From Platerodrilus igneus (Eukaryota > Arthropoda > Insecta > Coleoptera > Lycidae), in contig JARFIW010001323.1 of assembly GCA_036346225.1 (NCBI GenBank), positions 248,001-312,000 on the forward strand: a stretch of DNA of 64,000 bases, written 5' to 3'. The notes under the pieces are model-generated. The model saw nothing but the letters and a program-made list of their open reading frames with translations. It was not told where the DNA came from and searched no databases. The translations under genes and the position numbers were made by a program. How positions within the stretch are numbered: position 1 is the first letter of the stretch; each line of letters opens with the position of its first letter. Positions 1 through 11,738 of the stretch are shown here, in pieces.

Positions 1-431
1 AGTAGTGAAGATTATGTGCTTCGGAATATTTTCACCGGTGAACTTGCTGAAGAATCTAGTGTGCGATACTTAATTATTGTTAAGGAAATGGGGAGACTCT
101 ATTAAATACATACGAAAATGAATATTGTTCCAGAAAACTACGAAATTATCGGATTTTATACAAAAAACTAAATTTTACAACTTTGAAGATACTCCTGCGA
201 AAACAACAAAAATACTTCCAATAAAAAATTGTAAGACGTAACAGACATAACAATTTTCCAAAAATCATTCCTAGTGGCTTCTCAACGTAGATTTGATACA
301 AAGATATTAGCATCGTATATAGTATTGGATTACTGCAAGTATTTTTTGACAATGCCGGATTTTACAGGAAGTCAACAAAATCACAACTGGTCGTTGAAAT
401 TCAAAAAAACTATAACTTTGGTACAAGCTCT

Positions 432-1332
432 TTGCAAGATATAATAAATATAAATACTTTCAAAATTTATATTGTTCATGGTATGGCACTTGTTCACAGA
501 ATTCAGTTAGATACGTTTAACACTTTTGGTAATTTTGCCGAGGCTTTCTTTAAAAACATTATGCAATTTTTTACGTTGCCTGGCGTGAAGACGATAGATG
601 TAATATTCGATAGATATGACGACATTTCTTTAAAATTTTGAGTCAAACTTACGGAATAACGGCCAAATTATTAAAAATATAATTTCAAGTCATTCAACAA
701 AAATTCCTGCTGATTGTAAAGCTTTTCTTGTTTTTCTTTGCAATAATGTTCAAAATATTCACAACTTAAAGAAGACTGCGAGATGTACATTTGTGGATGA
801 TTCGACAATCCAACTAAAATGTTTCAAGATTCAAGGGTCTTTATTCTGTGAGGTACTTGAATTACAATCAAACCACTTAGAAGCTGATTCAAGAATGTTT
901 TGCCACATATTCCACGCAGTACGGATTCAATCTGCTCATATTATTATAATCAGTGCTGATACAGATGTATTCGTCTTGGCAATTTATTTCTGGAAGTAGT
1001 TAGCAAATATCGGGTGTCTTGGTCTATGGTTTGACGGTTCTCATACAAAGATATATTTTCTAGGATGCCATTTAGCTGCTGAATTCCTGGGTGAAAGAAT
1101 ATGCGATATATTGCCACCATTACATTCTAAAAGTGGTTGCGACACTACTAACAGATTTGGCAATAAAATGCAGTGTTTGAAAGCTACGTCTGAAGATTTT
1201 GTACACACAGCCCTTACGTCTTTGGGAAACCTTGACCTAAATAATGAGCAATTCAAACAGTTAGAAATAGTTAGCACTTATTATTACTTTCATTTTTTTT
1301 TTATTCAACAATTCATCCTCTTTTACCATTAG
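432..1332 (+). pseudogene. decayed multicopy PIN-like gene fragment
   Basis: Three frame-linked pieces read as one protein. Piece one (432-641) ends VKTIDVIFDRYDDISLKF. After a frameshift near 640 the reading continues from 643 in the frame of 793-999 (EADSRMFCHIFHAV, then ADTDVFVLAI). An in-frame TAG at 997-999 follows, and the same frame runs on to 1332 (LPPLHSKSGCDTTNRFGNK). The landmarks FDRY, EADxRM, DTDVxVL and HxxSGCDTT, in this order, are those of a large uncharacterised family, multicopy in insects and cnidarians, with a PIN/FEN-like fold. Its biochemical role is not known to me. The frameshift plus stop make this a pseudogene; the sequence before 432 may hold its start but is more decayed. 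Family assignment is from memory of motifs. Confidence 0.6.
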
Positions 1333-2941
1333 AAAAAACTATAAATTATTACTGAAATAATCATTAAAATGATTCTATAGCATGTTCTCAATACATTCCC
1401 TTTACAAATTAGAGTAGAGGAAGTAAACAAAAATGGACCAAAAATTGACTGGCAAGATCCGCATTATTTATCTTTAACCTTTTCTTAACTCAAATCCATT
1501 GGTGGAATTCGGTCCTCACATTTTGCATACTCACTTATCTCTAGCGCCCGGTCTAACATACAAACCGTACTTCCTAGTTTAAACCTGTGTATAAATGTGT
1601 CTAAGCCGACATGCTAAGAAGAAGGGTTATTTTATAGATGGGGTGTGAAAGAATACTGCATGTAGATGCTACAACTTTTATCTGATAGTATTCGAGGAGA
1701 AAGTTAGAAACCTATGGTAAAAGAAATCTTGTTTACACCAGAAAAATGCTTTTATTTAATACTACAACTGTTGACTGAAGCAGGTGGAAAGTAAATAATA
1801 CAAGTATATTTGTTACATCACGCGAAATATATTTATAGGTTAAATAACTTAAACGGGACAATCAGTGTCTTTTCATTACAATACCATTAATACCCGCCCT
1901 CCACGTTCGATTTTTGCTTCAAAGTGATAAATTACCATCTTGAAAACAAATATCTACAACACATTTACTCAAATATAAATATTTATAAAAATAAAAAAAT
2001 TAATTATCAATTAATGTAGTGGTGGTCGCGTATCGCTATCTTTATTTTCGTAAATTAAAAAATGTTTACTAGGTATAGTTGCAAGAAACGGCGTATTAAA
2101 CCGCAATTTTCTCTTTGTAAAACTATACATTTTACACATGTAAGTAACTATAACAAAGGCACTCCTAAGAAAATACATATTACATCGTGGTGTGTGAATG
2201 TATTACTACTCTTAAAAATAAATTGATACTAACTACAAATAGCGTAAATCTGTAGTTTTGTTGCAGCAGTTAATTTTTATTTCGTTCCAGTAAAAACTAA
2301 ATTTGTTGGGAAAAATGAGTAAATATTGTAGGTCTTTTTGCTTGTCTTGCTAAAGTTACACATCAAACACGTAAACAAAGTATGTTCAATGTTAATTGCA
2401 TTGAAATGTGTGAATTAGTCATCAAGCAGCAAAACAATAAATTCTACTTGTTCGGTCAACATGAAATATGTTGCATTTACATCCACACAACTGTTATGTT
2501 AACTGAATCAGTTTTTTTGTCAAGAAAAACTGAGTCACGCCGTTTTTGGTTTTAGTTCATTTAAATTAGTACCAACAACCACTGTAGCGCAGTAATGCAA
2601 ATATGACTGAAATTTGCCATACAAGTTTAGGCCTAAATATGCAGTTAGTGACATTTCATGCAACTTGGTTGTTCCTCATTTTTATAAATCAGAGAAATGA
2701 CTCACATATAGTGCTGCGTTTTAGCGACAATATATATCTTTGTTCAATTAGTAGTAATAGAAACTAAACCTACTTTTTACTTTTACTAATTCCAAACGAT
2801 TGATATTTCAATTGACACTCAGTGTATTTTAAAATAATATAAATACCAATTTATAATTAAACAACGATCGCTAAAATTAAAAATGCATCTTCTCGTAAAT
2901 AAAATGTACAATCAAACCAAATAATACAGCGGAATGCTAGT
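1333..2941. other. unassigned AT-rich spacer
   Basis: No open frame with recognisable domains, no inverted repeat and no tandem array was seen. It is treated as non-coding or as transposon sequence too old to read. Confidence 0.5.
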
Positions 2942-3120
2942 TGTTACATGCCGAAATTCGGCATTTAAACATTTTTATAAGTTCCTAATTTGTGAGTGAT
3001 TTCGCGCCAATAATTTAAAAAGACTTGTGCGTGCATTTCCGTCCCTTTGGATAGTTACGTTTGCGCAAAGGATTGCGCAGACGCGGAGTGGGGAGAAAGT
3101 GGTGATTTTCCGACACGTCG
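2942..3120 (+). mobile_element. LTR-like or foldback head related to the 42560 hairpin
   Basis: It begins TGTTACATGCCGAAATTCGG, with a small palindrome (TGCCGAAATTCGGCA) directly after the end. Blocks then match, in order, the arms of the hairpin at 42560-42946: a TTTCGCGCCA-like block, a GCATTTCCGTC block and an ACGCGG...GGGAGAAAG block. TG at the start is usual for an LTR. No matching CA end or second copy was found close by, so this may be a solo or truncated LTR, or one arm of a foldback element. It is noticeably more GC-rich than its surroundings. Confidence 0.4.
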
Positions 3121-3687
3121 GGACTAGTCAGCCAGACGTCGAGCCTAGTGGTTTATCTTTGTGCTGTTACCTTGTATTCTTTTTCAGGTAATGTAGGTTT
3201 CCTTCCATTTCTACCTGATTATCGTACCTTTACCTGTATTCCTGTGTTCCGCTACAGAAAAGAAGAAGACGAATTGAATTTGGATTCAACCGGGGGCAGA
3301 CGGATGACCCATGCCCGAAATGACATGTCATGTGTACATGTGAGTTAAATTGATACAAAAATTAGTAGAAATTGCAGTGACCAGTAGTGAATTAAATGGT
3401 AATTCTAGTTCCCTACATAAAGCAAACATCCTGCTATCACAAGTGCTTCGGTAATTCTAATATAAACTAACTGAATATTGTTAAATTCAATTATTAGTTC
3501 AGTGTTTAATGGTATTATTGTGAAGAAACAAGTTTTCTATAGTGTTAAGTGCAAGCTAGTTACTGATAAAAGTTCTGGTTTTATTTTTATCAATATCAAC
3601 AATGAATTAAACTTCAATAAATATTAAAACCACATATCCTTATATTATATTATAAAATACACATTCTGAATTTCCTGATTATACAGG
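3121..3687 (+). other. leader region upstream of CR1-like LINE ORF1
   Basis: This stretch lies between the LTR-like head and LINE ORF1. It has an open frame of 66 codons at 3148-3348 without recognisable domains and a polypyrimidine-AG just before 3188. It is probably the 5' untranslated leader of the LINE, but where the LINE begins cannot be fixed without a second copy. Confidence 0.35.
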
Positions 3688-4815
3688 GTGATAGAAATGT
3701 CACTCTGTTCAGTATGCAAAGCCACAGATAGGGTATACAGCTGTGATAAATGTAATCAACCACTGTGTGATGCCTGTAGTGGACTTCAATCTACTGAAAT
3801 TCGTTGTCTAGAACTAAAACGTAAAACACTAATATTTCACTGTAAAACTTGTCTGGCACAATCAGATAGAACACAATCAGATAAGTTAAACATATTATTA
3901 GAGACCAAATTCAGTGATGTCCTAAAAAGCATCCATACTCTTTTTGAAAGCTTTAAAGCCGAAATATTAGACAGCATGACAAGAAAGGTCCCCTCAGGGC
4001 AACCATATTCCCAATTTGCTGAAACAAAGAAATCATTTGCTGCAATAACTAAAGCTGAACCGGTTCTAGTTGTAAAACCCATTAGTGATCAGCACAGCAA
4101 CGACACAAAAACCGAAATTAAAGATGCTATTAAGCCAATAGATATTGGAATTAATGTATCTAAAATACGTGAAGCACCAAAGGGAGGTATTGTCATTGGT
4201 TGTCAAAGCCAATCAGACCGAACAATATTGCAGAAGGAAATAGTTGGAAAACTGGGTACTAAATATAATGTAAAAGTTCCCCATCTTAAAAAACCAAAAT
4301 TAAGAATAGCACAGATAAGCAGAGATGATGTCGATGCAGATACCAATTCAATTGCTAAAAGTATTATAAAGCAGAATAAGCTAAATACTGGAAATAAAAA
4401 CTTTCATTTAAAGGTTTTAAAACTATTACAATCTAAAAAGACAAAAACTACAACAGTAATCATTGAAACTGATCCGACTACACATGACTATCTGCTAGGG
4501 AAGGGCAAAGCCGCCATTGGATGGTCTATGGGTACCATCTACAATCACATCCACATTACACAATGTTTCAACTGCCTGAAATTCAATCATGTAGCCGAAA
4601 ATTATAAATCAGATACTACTTGTTCATTATGTTCAGGAAAGCATAACTTCAAAACTTGTACAGCTAAAAGTTATTCTTGTTCTAACTGCTATTTTGCTAA
4701 AACCAAGCTAAACATGGATATTAATGATGCACATGCAGCAGTGGATAAAGAATGCCCCTGCTACCTTCAAATGTTGAAGAAGGAAACTGCTAAAACCGAC
4801 TATATAATGGCATAG
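3688..4815 (+). CDS. ORF1 protein of a CR1-like LINE (PHD-like finger, zinc knuckles)
   Basis: The open frame of 375 codons codes for the nucleic-acid-binding ORF1 of a non-LTR retrotransposon. Residues about 6-55 form a PHD-like Cys-rich finger (CSVCKATDRVYSC...CDKC...CDAC...CKTC). The middle is Lys-rich. Near residues 290-335 come zinc-knuckle blocks (CFNCLKFNHVAENYK, CSLCSGKHNFKTC), then a further CSNC. The second knuckle-like block has lost part of its usual pattern (NYK where C is expected). ORF1 proteins of CR1-group LINEs commonly carry a PHD-like finger. ORF2 starts about 40 bases after the stop. The frame is intact although ORF2 is broken. Confidence 0.75.
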   Translation: MIEMSLCSVCKATDRVYSCDKCNQPLCDACSGLQSTEIRCLELKRKTLIFHCKTCLAQSDRTQSDKLNILLETKFSDVLKSIHTLFESFKAEILDSMTRKVPSGQPYSQFAETKKSFAAITKAEPVLVVKPISDQHSNDTKTEIKDAIKPIDIGINVSKIREAPKGGIVIGCQSQSDRTILQKEIVGKLGTKYNVKVPHLKKPKLRIAQISRDDVDADTNSIAKSIIKQNKLNTGNKNFHLKVLKLLQSKKTKTTTVIIETDPTTHDYLLGKGKAAIGWSMGTIYNHIHITQCFNCLKFNHVAENYKSDTTCSLCSGKHNFKTCTAKSYSCSNCYFAKTKLNMDINDAHAAVDKECPCYLQMLKKETAKTDYIMA

Positions 4816-5875
4816 CAATTAAACTCAAGCAGTTTACACTACAGAAGACAATTGGATACCGCAGTCAAACAAAGCATAAACAAATTACGCATCTGTCTGG
4901 TTAATATTAGGTCTCTGATACCGGTCTTTGATGAGTTCATAGCTACCATAACACCACACGAATTTGACATTATAGGTATAACGGAAACGTGGTTACCAAC
5001 TGATTTTCCTTCCAATCTAATTCACCTTCCAGGTTATTCTCTAATCAGGGAAGATCGCCTTACGAAAGGTGGTGGCATATGCTTATATATTAGCAGCAAT
5101 CTTACATATAAACCTATACAATTAGACATTGTTGAGAATTATAATATCGAGCAATTATGGATCCAAATTAAAGTGAGTAAAATAAATGTTGCCACTGGAA
5201 TTATATACAGGCCACCAAATAGTACTATCTCCTCAATAGATGAACTTGAATCTGCACTTTCTCAAGTCAGCATCATATGTGAAAATATAATACTCATGGG
5301 TGATATAAATATCGATTTCCTACAAAATAGCACTAACAAAAACAGGATAATTTTATTGTTCACTGCCTTTAATCTTATGCAACATGTAAAAGAGCCTACA
5401 CGGGTGACAGCTACGTCTTCTACACTTATCGATATTTTGTGTACAACCAAAAATATCACTACTGCATTATGTGAAACTATTGACTCAAATAATCTAACTG
5501 ATCATAGAGTGGTTGTCTGTGAATTAAGTATTGCGTTACCAAAGTTTGAAAATAGAACAATTACTTATCGGGAGTTTAATCTCTTTGATATTAAAGAATT
5601 TGAGTATGACGTACATCACATACACTGACAATTCATAAAAACTGTACCTGAACTTAACAGCAAGGTCAACTTGTTTAACGAAACTATCATCAACTTATAT
5701 GATGTACATGCACCGATGCGTACAGTTAACATAAAAAAGAATATTCCACCATATATTACTGCAACAATTCGACAAATGATAAAACTACGTGATGCGGTTT
5801 ATAACAGATACAGAAAACAAAGGATCGATGCAAAGTACAACTATTATAAGACTTTGAGGAATTATATTAGCCAGG

Positions 5876-5994
5876 CTGGAACAGCAAGGGTTCGGCAAAA
5901 TTCAAAATTATTCAGGTAAAAAAAACTCGCTTCCTGGCCAATGTAGTACCTTCGGGTGGAGCATTGGAAAAATCACATGTAATGTTATAAATGA
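5876..5994 (+). mobile_element. SINE copy 1 (3' part only)
   Basis: This stretch aligns base for base with 6190-6314. Shared blocks are AAGGGTTCGGCAAAATTC, ACTCGC(C/T)TCCTGGCCAATG, TAGTACCTT and GGTGGAGCATTGG, ending in GTTATAAATGAG. It lacks the tRNA-like head. It abuts the head of SINE copy 2 directly, so the two form a head-to-tail pair inside LINE ORF2. Confidence 0.7.
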
Positions 5995-6314
5995 GTGGCG
6001 TTGCCGTGGATCAATGTAGTAAGCGTAAGACTACGGATCCCAAGGTCCCGGGTTCAAATCCCGACACGGCCGACTGCTTGAAAAATAGCAGGTGAGCATT
6101 TTTCACAAAAATTACACCCTCGTTCGGATGAGAGGTTAAATGGAGGTCCCGTGTGTGAGTGTTGTCACGCACGTTAAAGATCCCTACCTTGCCTGGAACG
6201 GCAAGGGTTCGGCAAAATTCTAAATTTCCAAGCAACAAAAAACTCGCCTCCTGGCCAATGTAGTACCTTACAGGTGGAGCATTGGTAATGTAAATGAACT
6301 GTTATAAATGAGTA
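5995..6314 (+). mobile_element. tRNA-derived SINE, full copy
   Basis: The head (about 6003-6072) is tRNA-like. GCCGTG at 6003-6008 pairs with CACGGC at 6066-6071. A T-arm CGGG-TTCAAAT-CCCG contains a good polymerase III B box (GGTTCAAATCC, 6051-6061). The body carries AGGTTAAATGGAGGTCCCG and CACGCACGTTAAAGATCCC, which resemble a central domain shared by several animal SINE families (Meta-type, from memory, unverified). The tail matches SINE copy 1. No coding potential. It splits the LINE ORF2 between its endonuclease and reverse transcriptase; no clean target duplication was found. Confidence 0.7.
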
Positions 6315-7976
6315 TTTTGTTAATTCCATATCGCATCAAAAGGTGGAAAAAGCTGAGATCAATCAGTATATGCATAATTGTCTACCCAGCATAAATAAGT
6401 TTACTCGTTTCGCAACTGTAAATGATGAAGTAGTTAAAGCAACTATAAAACGCATAAAATCCAATGCCTGTGGTGTTGACAGTATCAATCTTAAGATGTT
6501 ATTACTAATAATGCCCTACTGTATTGAAATAATTACGTATCTGGTGAATTTATCATTGCAAGAAGGCATATTTCCAAATTCTTGGAAACGATCTGTCGTT
6601 GTACCTATCGGGAAAAAACCATTATCCTGCTCACCTGCCGATTTACGGCCTATTAGTATACTGCCAGTGATGTCAAAAGTCATTGAGCATATAGTATATA
6701 CACAAACGTTGGAACATATTAATAGATGTGGCATCCTACCTGAACTCCAGTCTGGATTTAGAAGCGGGCACAGCACAGCTACTGCATTCACCAAGGTACT
6801 AAATGATCTATCACATTCAGCAGACAAATCAGAGGTTACATATCTCGCATTCATAGACTTCAGTAAGGCATTTGACATTATCGTGCATGACCTACTAATT
6901 GCGAAACTGCACTACTTTGGATTTGATAAAACTACTCTTGAATGGTTCACTAGCTATTTAAATGGCAGATATCAGAATGTCATACTAAATAATAAAACCT
7001 CACAATCGCTACATGTAACTCAAAGTGTTCCTCAAGGAAGTAACCTTGGACCTTTGTTATTTGTGATTTACACAGCAGATTTACCGCAGGTCTTAACGCC
7101 GACTTGTAGATACCACATGTATGCAGATGATGTATTATTATATACATCGTGTAATACTCTAACTGTAAATTCCGCAATCAATCTACTAAATAAAAACCTG
7201 GCTGCTGTTAGTAGATGGGTCCAACGTCATGGACTACTTCTCAATGTCTCCAAAACGGAAGCACTGTGTATCTGTTCTCAAGAAAATTACGCAAGAGTAG
7301 AAGAAGCTCAGATAAATAGTCTTACTATGAATGGTGCAACAATTAACATTGGAAGTGCCGTTAAATATCTTGGAGTAGCATTGGACAAGCAATTAAACTT
7401 TGAAAGTCATGTCAATAAAAAAATCGGACTTTGTTACTATAAGTTGCGCACCCTATACAGATATAAACAATTTCTAAGCCCTGAAGTAAAGTGGAGAATA
7501 TGTAATATTGTTTAATTCTATGCCATCTGGACTACTGCAATGTAGTATACTACAGCTATCTAAACGCACGAATGAAACGTAGAATACAAGTCTTACATAA
7601 TACATGCTTCAGATTTGCATATAGCGTACCTTATAGACAGCATATCACACCGTTCTATAACTTGCGCTGCAAGCTTAAATTCGACCGACGAGCAACCTTA
7701 TTTTTAGTTACATTCATATATACTATTATCACCTCCCGTACCCCACTTTATCTGTATGAGATAATGAAACCAAGAGCTAGTATGCACCTACTAAATTTAC
7801 GAAATAACAATGACCTCAGTATCATGCAGCATAAAACTGCTAAATATGAGAGTTGTTTTGCTTACATAGCTACCCAATTATATAACAAATATAAAATAAT
7901 CTTTTATGAAACTTCAAAAGACAAATTTTACAAGAAGCTATATGATGTCTTACTATATGAGCAATCACAAAGCTAG

Positions 7977-8195
7977 GCTGATGGAAATCTAGGAAACGCT
8001 GGAATCCTTTCCTCTATTTATCAATTTTACATAGTTTGGCATATGTATATTGTGTTTATCTATTACTTATATTGTTAATTTATAATTGTTATATTTCTTA
8101 ATTTCTAGGAGGAATTTAAAATTAGCTTTGCTGAATTCCTTTCCTTTTGGATATACCAATAAATTTTTGATTGATTGATTGATTGATTGATTGAA
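7977..8195 (+). repeat. CR1-like LINE 3' UTR and (TTGA)n tail
   Basis: A short AT-rich 3' UTR is followed by about seven TTGA units (about 8167-8194). Short tandem repeats instead of poly(A) are the usual 3' terminus of CR1-superfamily LINEs, and this fixes the 3' end of the element. 8195-8488 beyond it holds nothing recognised. Confidence 0.8.
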
Positions 8196-8819
8196 ATGCT
8201 CAACGACGCCCAGCTGCCGTCATAATAGCGTAATGCTGTAAGGAGTCCTACAGTTACGTGAGTACCTTTATCGTTTTTTTGCATGTGATGTAGTAATTTA
8301 AAACATTTATATGACGTAATACCTTATTTGCGCATCATTTTGCAAATATTTATTTGTGTTACCAACTGACGTAGTGGCTCTCATGCATTATCGCCGAAAG
8401 TGTAATATAGTGACCCTGTTTTATGTAGGTAAACGCAGCGCTCTTGAAGGAAGTTCTAAGTGGGCGTATCTGCGAATTCTATCATGTCTTAAAAGATAAC
8501 GTAAGCTCGTTGATGACAAGGTAATTAAATACTGGTTTATAATAGTGCAACTAAACTCCACTGACTGACTGTAAATTCGTGTTTACTAGTTTTTATGGAA
8601 CAGCTGCCCTCTATCGTAAAATGTGTGTCTACACAATTATATTCCCCAGTTTTAAGAGTTTCTAACTTCAAATGCGATTTTTCATTTGGACATATAGTAT
8701 TAATGATCGAGAAAATTTGTTATGTTGCAGTGTTTATGCCGGGCAAACAAAGAGGAAACTGAATGACTTTTAATAATTCATTAAATGAAACATTTTGTAG
8801 TTTGAAACGGTTCAATATT

Positions 8820-10640
8820 TCAACTCATCCCAAATCCACAGCAACTTTTTGATTTTCCAACTACTTCGGTAACACAACTTTCAAGAAAACTTATTTCATC
8901 AAGCAATCTGTTTTCGTCAATATAAATAAAAGCTAAGAATGTGTCAAATACATCCCACTCTATATTTTTATCTAGTTCGACCCAATCTAAATAGTTAACT
9001 TCTACAAACTGAGCAGACCATAATGTAAAATAATCTAAGCAATTTTTATAAAACATCGAGATATGGCACATAAACCAATCTTTGTTGATTTCACACAACT
9101 CTTCAAGTTTGGTTAAATCATTCTCTATTAATCAGAGGTAAAAATGTGTTATTCAATCTAGCATCAAGCTTCACAATTAGTTTCTTTATTTCCCTAGACA
9201 CTTGAATGATTGTATTCATCTAGCCCTTAATTAGATTTACATCATGAAATAGTGATGCTTGGGAATATATAAATTTAAACCACAACCCTGAAGCCTCATT
9301 ACTGAAAAAATTTTGAATTACTGCTGGACATTTTTCCAATGGCAAAAATTAAGACTCCAACGAAAAATATAACTTAATTACATTTGCAATTGCTGACATG
9401 AGCATGAGTTACCTTATCTTACTGCTAGCTTCTGATATTCTATTCTAGCTTCCTTACAAAAAAGTTTTAGCAATTCTACTCGAACTGTAAAAATGTAGAT
9501 GTTGTGTATGAAATAGAATAACATATACGAGGTTGCATTTATTCTTTAATGTTTATACAACTTAGTGAAATGCAATTGTAAATGTATATCGTAACCGTAA
9601 CAATGAACTATTGAATAAGGCTTGGACGAACACATGCCTAGGCTTCTTGTACTTCAACCATAACTCTCGCAGTACCCTGACAGACTACCGACTTACCTCA
9701 AATGTCTAACATCACACTTATTGGAACTGTAACAGCAGAAATGGTTACATATCTAATCAATAAGGCCCTCGATGTCAACAGATAATCTGTGCCTGTTTGA
9801 ATAGTCTTCTGAATAGTGTGAACCCCACAATCTGCTCCAATTACTTTTTGTACGTCTCTCGTTTAATTTCTGAAATTCATTCTGTGTACTCATTCTAGCA
9901 ACACTGTCAAAATTAGTATTTGCATTATCTGCACAGCACACAACTAATATATGATTTAAATTATTTTGGTTTAATATATTAAATATTGAAGTACTTATAT
10001 GTTCGAAAGTTTCTTCCAGCAAGAACGCAAAATCGATAATTTTAACAAATACATCAACGTTTATGTTAAAAAGCATATTAATGTGGGAACAAGCTCTACA
10101 TCTTTACGATTAAATGTGTAGTAAAAATCGACATACTAAACCAATGCTAATTCTTGAGTTATTTCCGAAAAATCATAAGGAACCTATACCTGATTAAATA
10201 TTACTTCGATTTTTGTTCTCCTACAGGTAAATTCACTTTCAAACATTTTCCGATTTTTAAAGTTCAATCCCTTGAATGAAAACTGTGATTGTGGGCGACT
10301 GTATGGTAAGAAAATAATACTTCTGTTATGGCTAAGAGTGCTTCTTCATCTCAAAACTCGGTATGGCAGTAGAAAGTAATCAAGTTAAGAAGACACAGTG
10401 GCACTAAGCATTCACTTATAGTTTTCGGATGAATTATGTCTGGTAATACATCTTCACCTTCCACAGCTAATGGAGAATTGACTTAAGCACTAATTGCATA
10501 ATACTCCCCTTCAAGTTTCGAATATCTTATAAATGAAAAGTCTTGAGTATGTTTGTTAGTAAGTTTGCATGCACGTCTTTTAGCAGTCATACTTAACGTT
10601 TTACCTTTTGGTTTCTGGAAACAAACACTCAATTGCAGCA
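8820..10640 (-). pseudogene. hAT-superfamily transposase pseudogene, copy 1
   Basis: Minus-strand fragments read in the order of a hAT transposase. An N-terminal piece around 10300-10640 includes LFSYHTVAHNHSFHS. The DDE-domain piece at 9753-10076 includes FAFLLEETFEHIS, then CCADNANTNFDSVAR and NRHRLSVDIEGLID. The C-terminal piece is at 8820-9098. The ADNxNTNFG-like block and the HN...CLxIDIE-like block are hallmarks of the BED-finger hAT group. Stops and frameshifts separate the pieces. 9099-9752 between the last two is the same gene in decayed form. Not functional. Confidence 0.65.
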
Positions 10641-11738
10641 TCCACACTTGTACAATATGTTACTACTAAGCTTCAAGCTTCCAAATAAACTAACATACAA
10701 TTTTCACAAATTAAATATGCTTGGAACTTAATAAATTACAAAACTAAGTGCACAATGATTCTGATCTAGAGATGGATAAGTAAGAATGGACAAGTTTAAA
10801 ACTGAACTATGGGCATTATTAAGCACCTGCTTGGCCGATTATTTCGTACTCATTAAAATTCAAAACTATATGGTGAAACAAAACTGTTCAGTACAGCGCA
10901 CATTTTCGTAGTGTAATAGTAGCTAAAGTACTTTGACTTTTGAGGACTCTTCTTATTGACCTAGCAAAAGAATAGTTGTGTCCAGTCGTACTCATGTAGA
11001 GAATGAACAATAGCATTTTAACAAGTAAATCCGATTGGTTTTTGGGGATTTACTACAACGGAGATGTCATTGCAGAATACATACATACATATAGAGGTAA
11101 ACAAAAAAATTATCGACAAGCAACCACCACGGTTAGACAAATAATTATTAATTGTTACGTTAAAGAGAAACACGCTTTGTGTATAAAATAAATTGATTGC
11201 ATATTTACTACACGGGTGATATATTTGAGTTAGCTAGGTTTAATAATAGATCACATTTATTTAGACGCTTTTGGTTACTTAATTGTGGTTATAGCGGCCT
11301 ATGAGCAGAGTGTGCATTATCTTGCTGATATGTTAATTTTTCTATCCGTAAATAAGTATATCGTTGCTGAATGTATGAATCTAGTGGAAACTAGCATATT
11401 ATATACTTAATATTGCGTGTTTAATAAATACTGCAATATTTAATCAAGGTTCATCCAACGATAAGTTGAAACCTATATATTTTTGAGGTCTCGTTTCCAA
11501 ACCAGTAGAAATAAAATAGTTGTTTATAATAAGCGAATATTAAACTATCAATGTGTTATTTAAACTTATGTGTTAACACGAAACCTCAAATTATAAAACA
11601 AAAAGGTTGTCACATTTACATGTATTTAGTAACTGTTATGCATGGGCAATAAATTACAACTCAGTAATGTTATAAATCTGATGCACATATTGTTAGGAGA
11701 TTATTGTATTCATTCTATCTGGAAACTTTCAATATATA

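Larger units (their letters stand above)
4852..7976 (+). pseudogene. ORF2 of a CR1-like LINE (endonuclease plus reverse transcriptase), broken
   Basis: Three blocks belong to one ORF2. Block one, 4852-5628, is an APE-type endonuclease: CLVNIRSL, GITETWLP, GGGICLYI, GIIYRPPNS, GDINIDFL, and SNNLTDHRVV near the end. It breaks at a TGA (5626-5628). A second open piece, 5671-5919, continues the linker. After the SINE pair, 6343-7515 carries reverse transcriptase with VVVPIGKK, LRPISILPVMSK, FIDFSKAFD, VPQGSNLGPLLF and the catalytic YADD. 7572-7976 is the C-terminal region (ending in NKYK...FYKKLYDVLL) after a frameshift near 7515. The element can no longer be autonomous. CR1-superfamily placement rests on domain order, the PHD-type ORF1 and the TTGA tail. 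Confidence 0.85.

Noticed and set aside
6003..6072. A functional tRNA gene
   Set aside because: Acceptor and T arms pair, but no proper anticodon arm forms and the sequence continues into a SINE body with a second tail copy beside it.
8167..8194. A CRISPR-like or satellite array at the TTGA run
   Set aside because: It is a simple tetranucleotide tail at the natural 3' end of a CR1-like LINE, without spacers.
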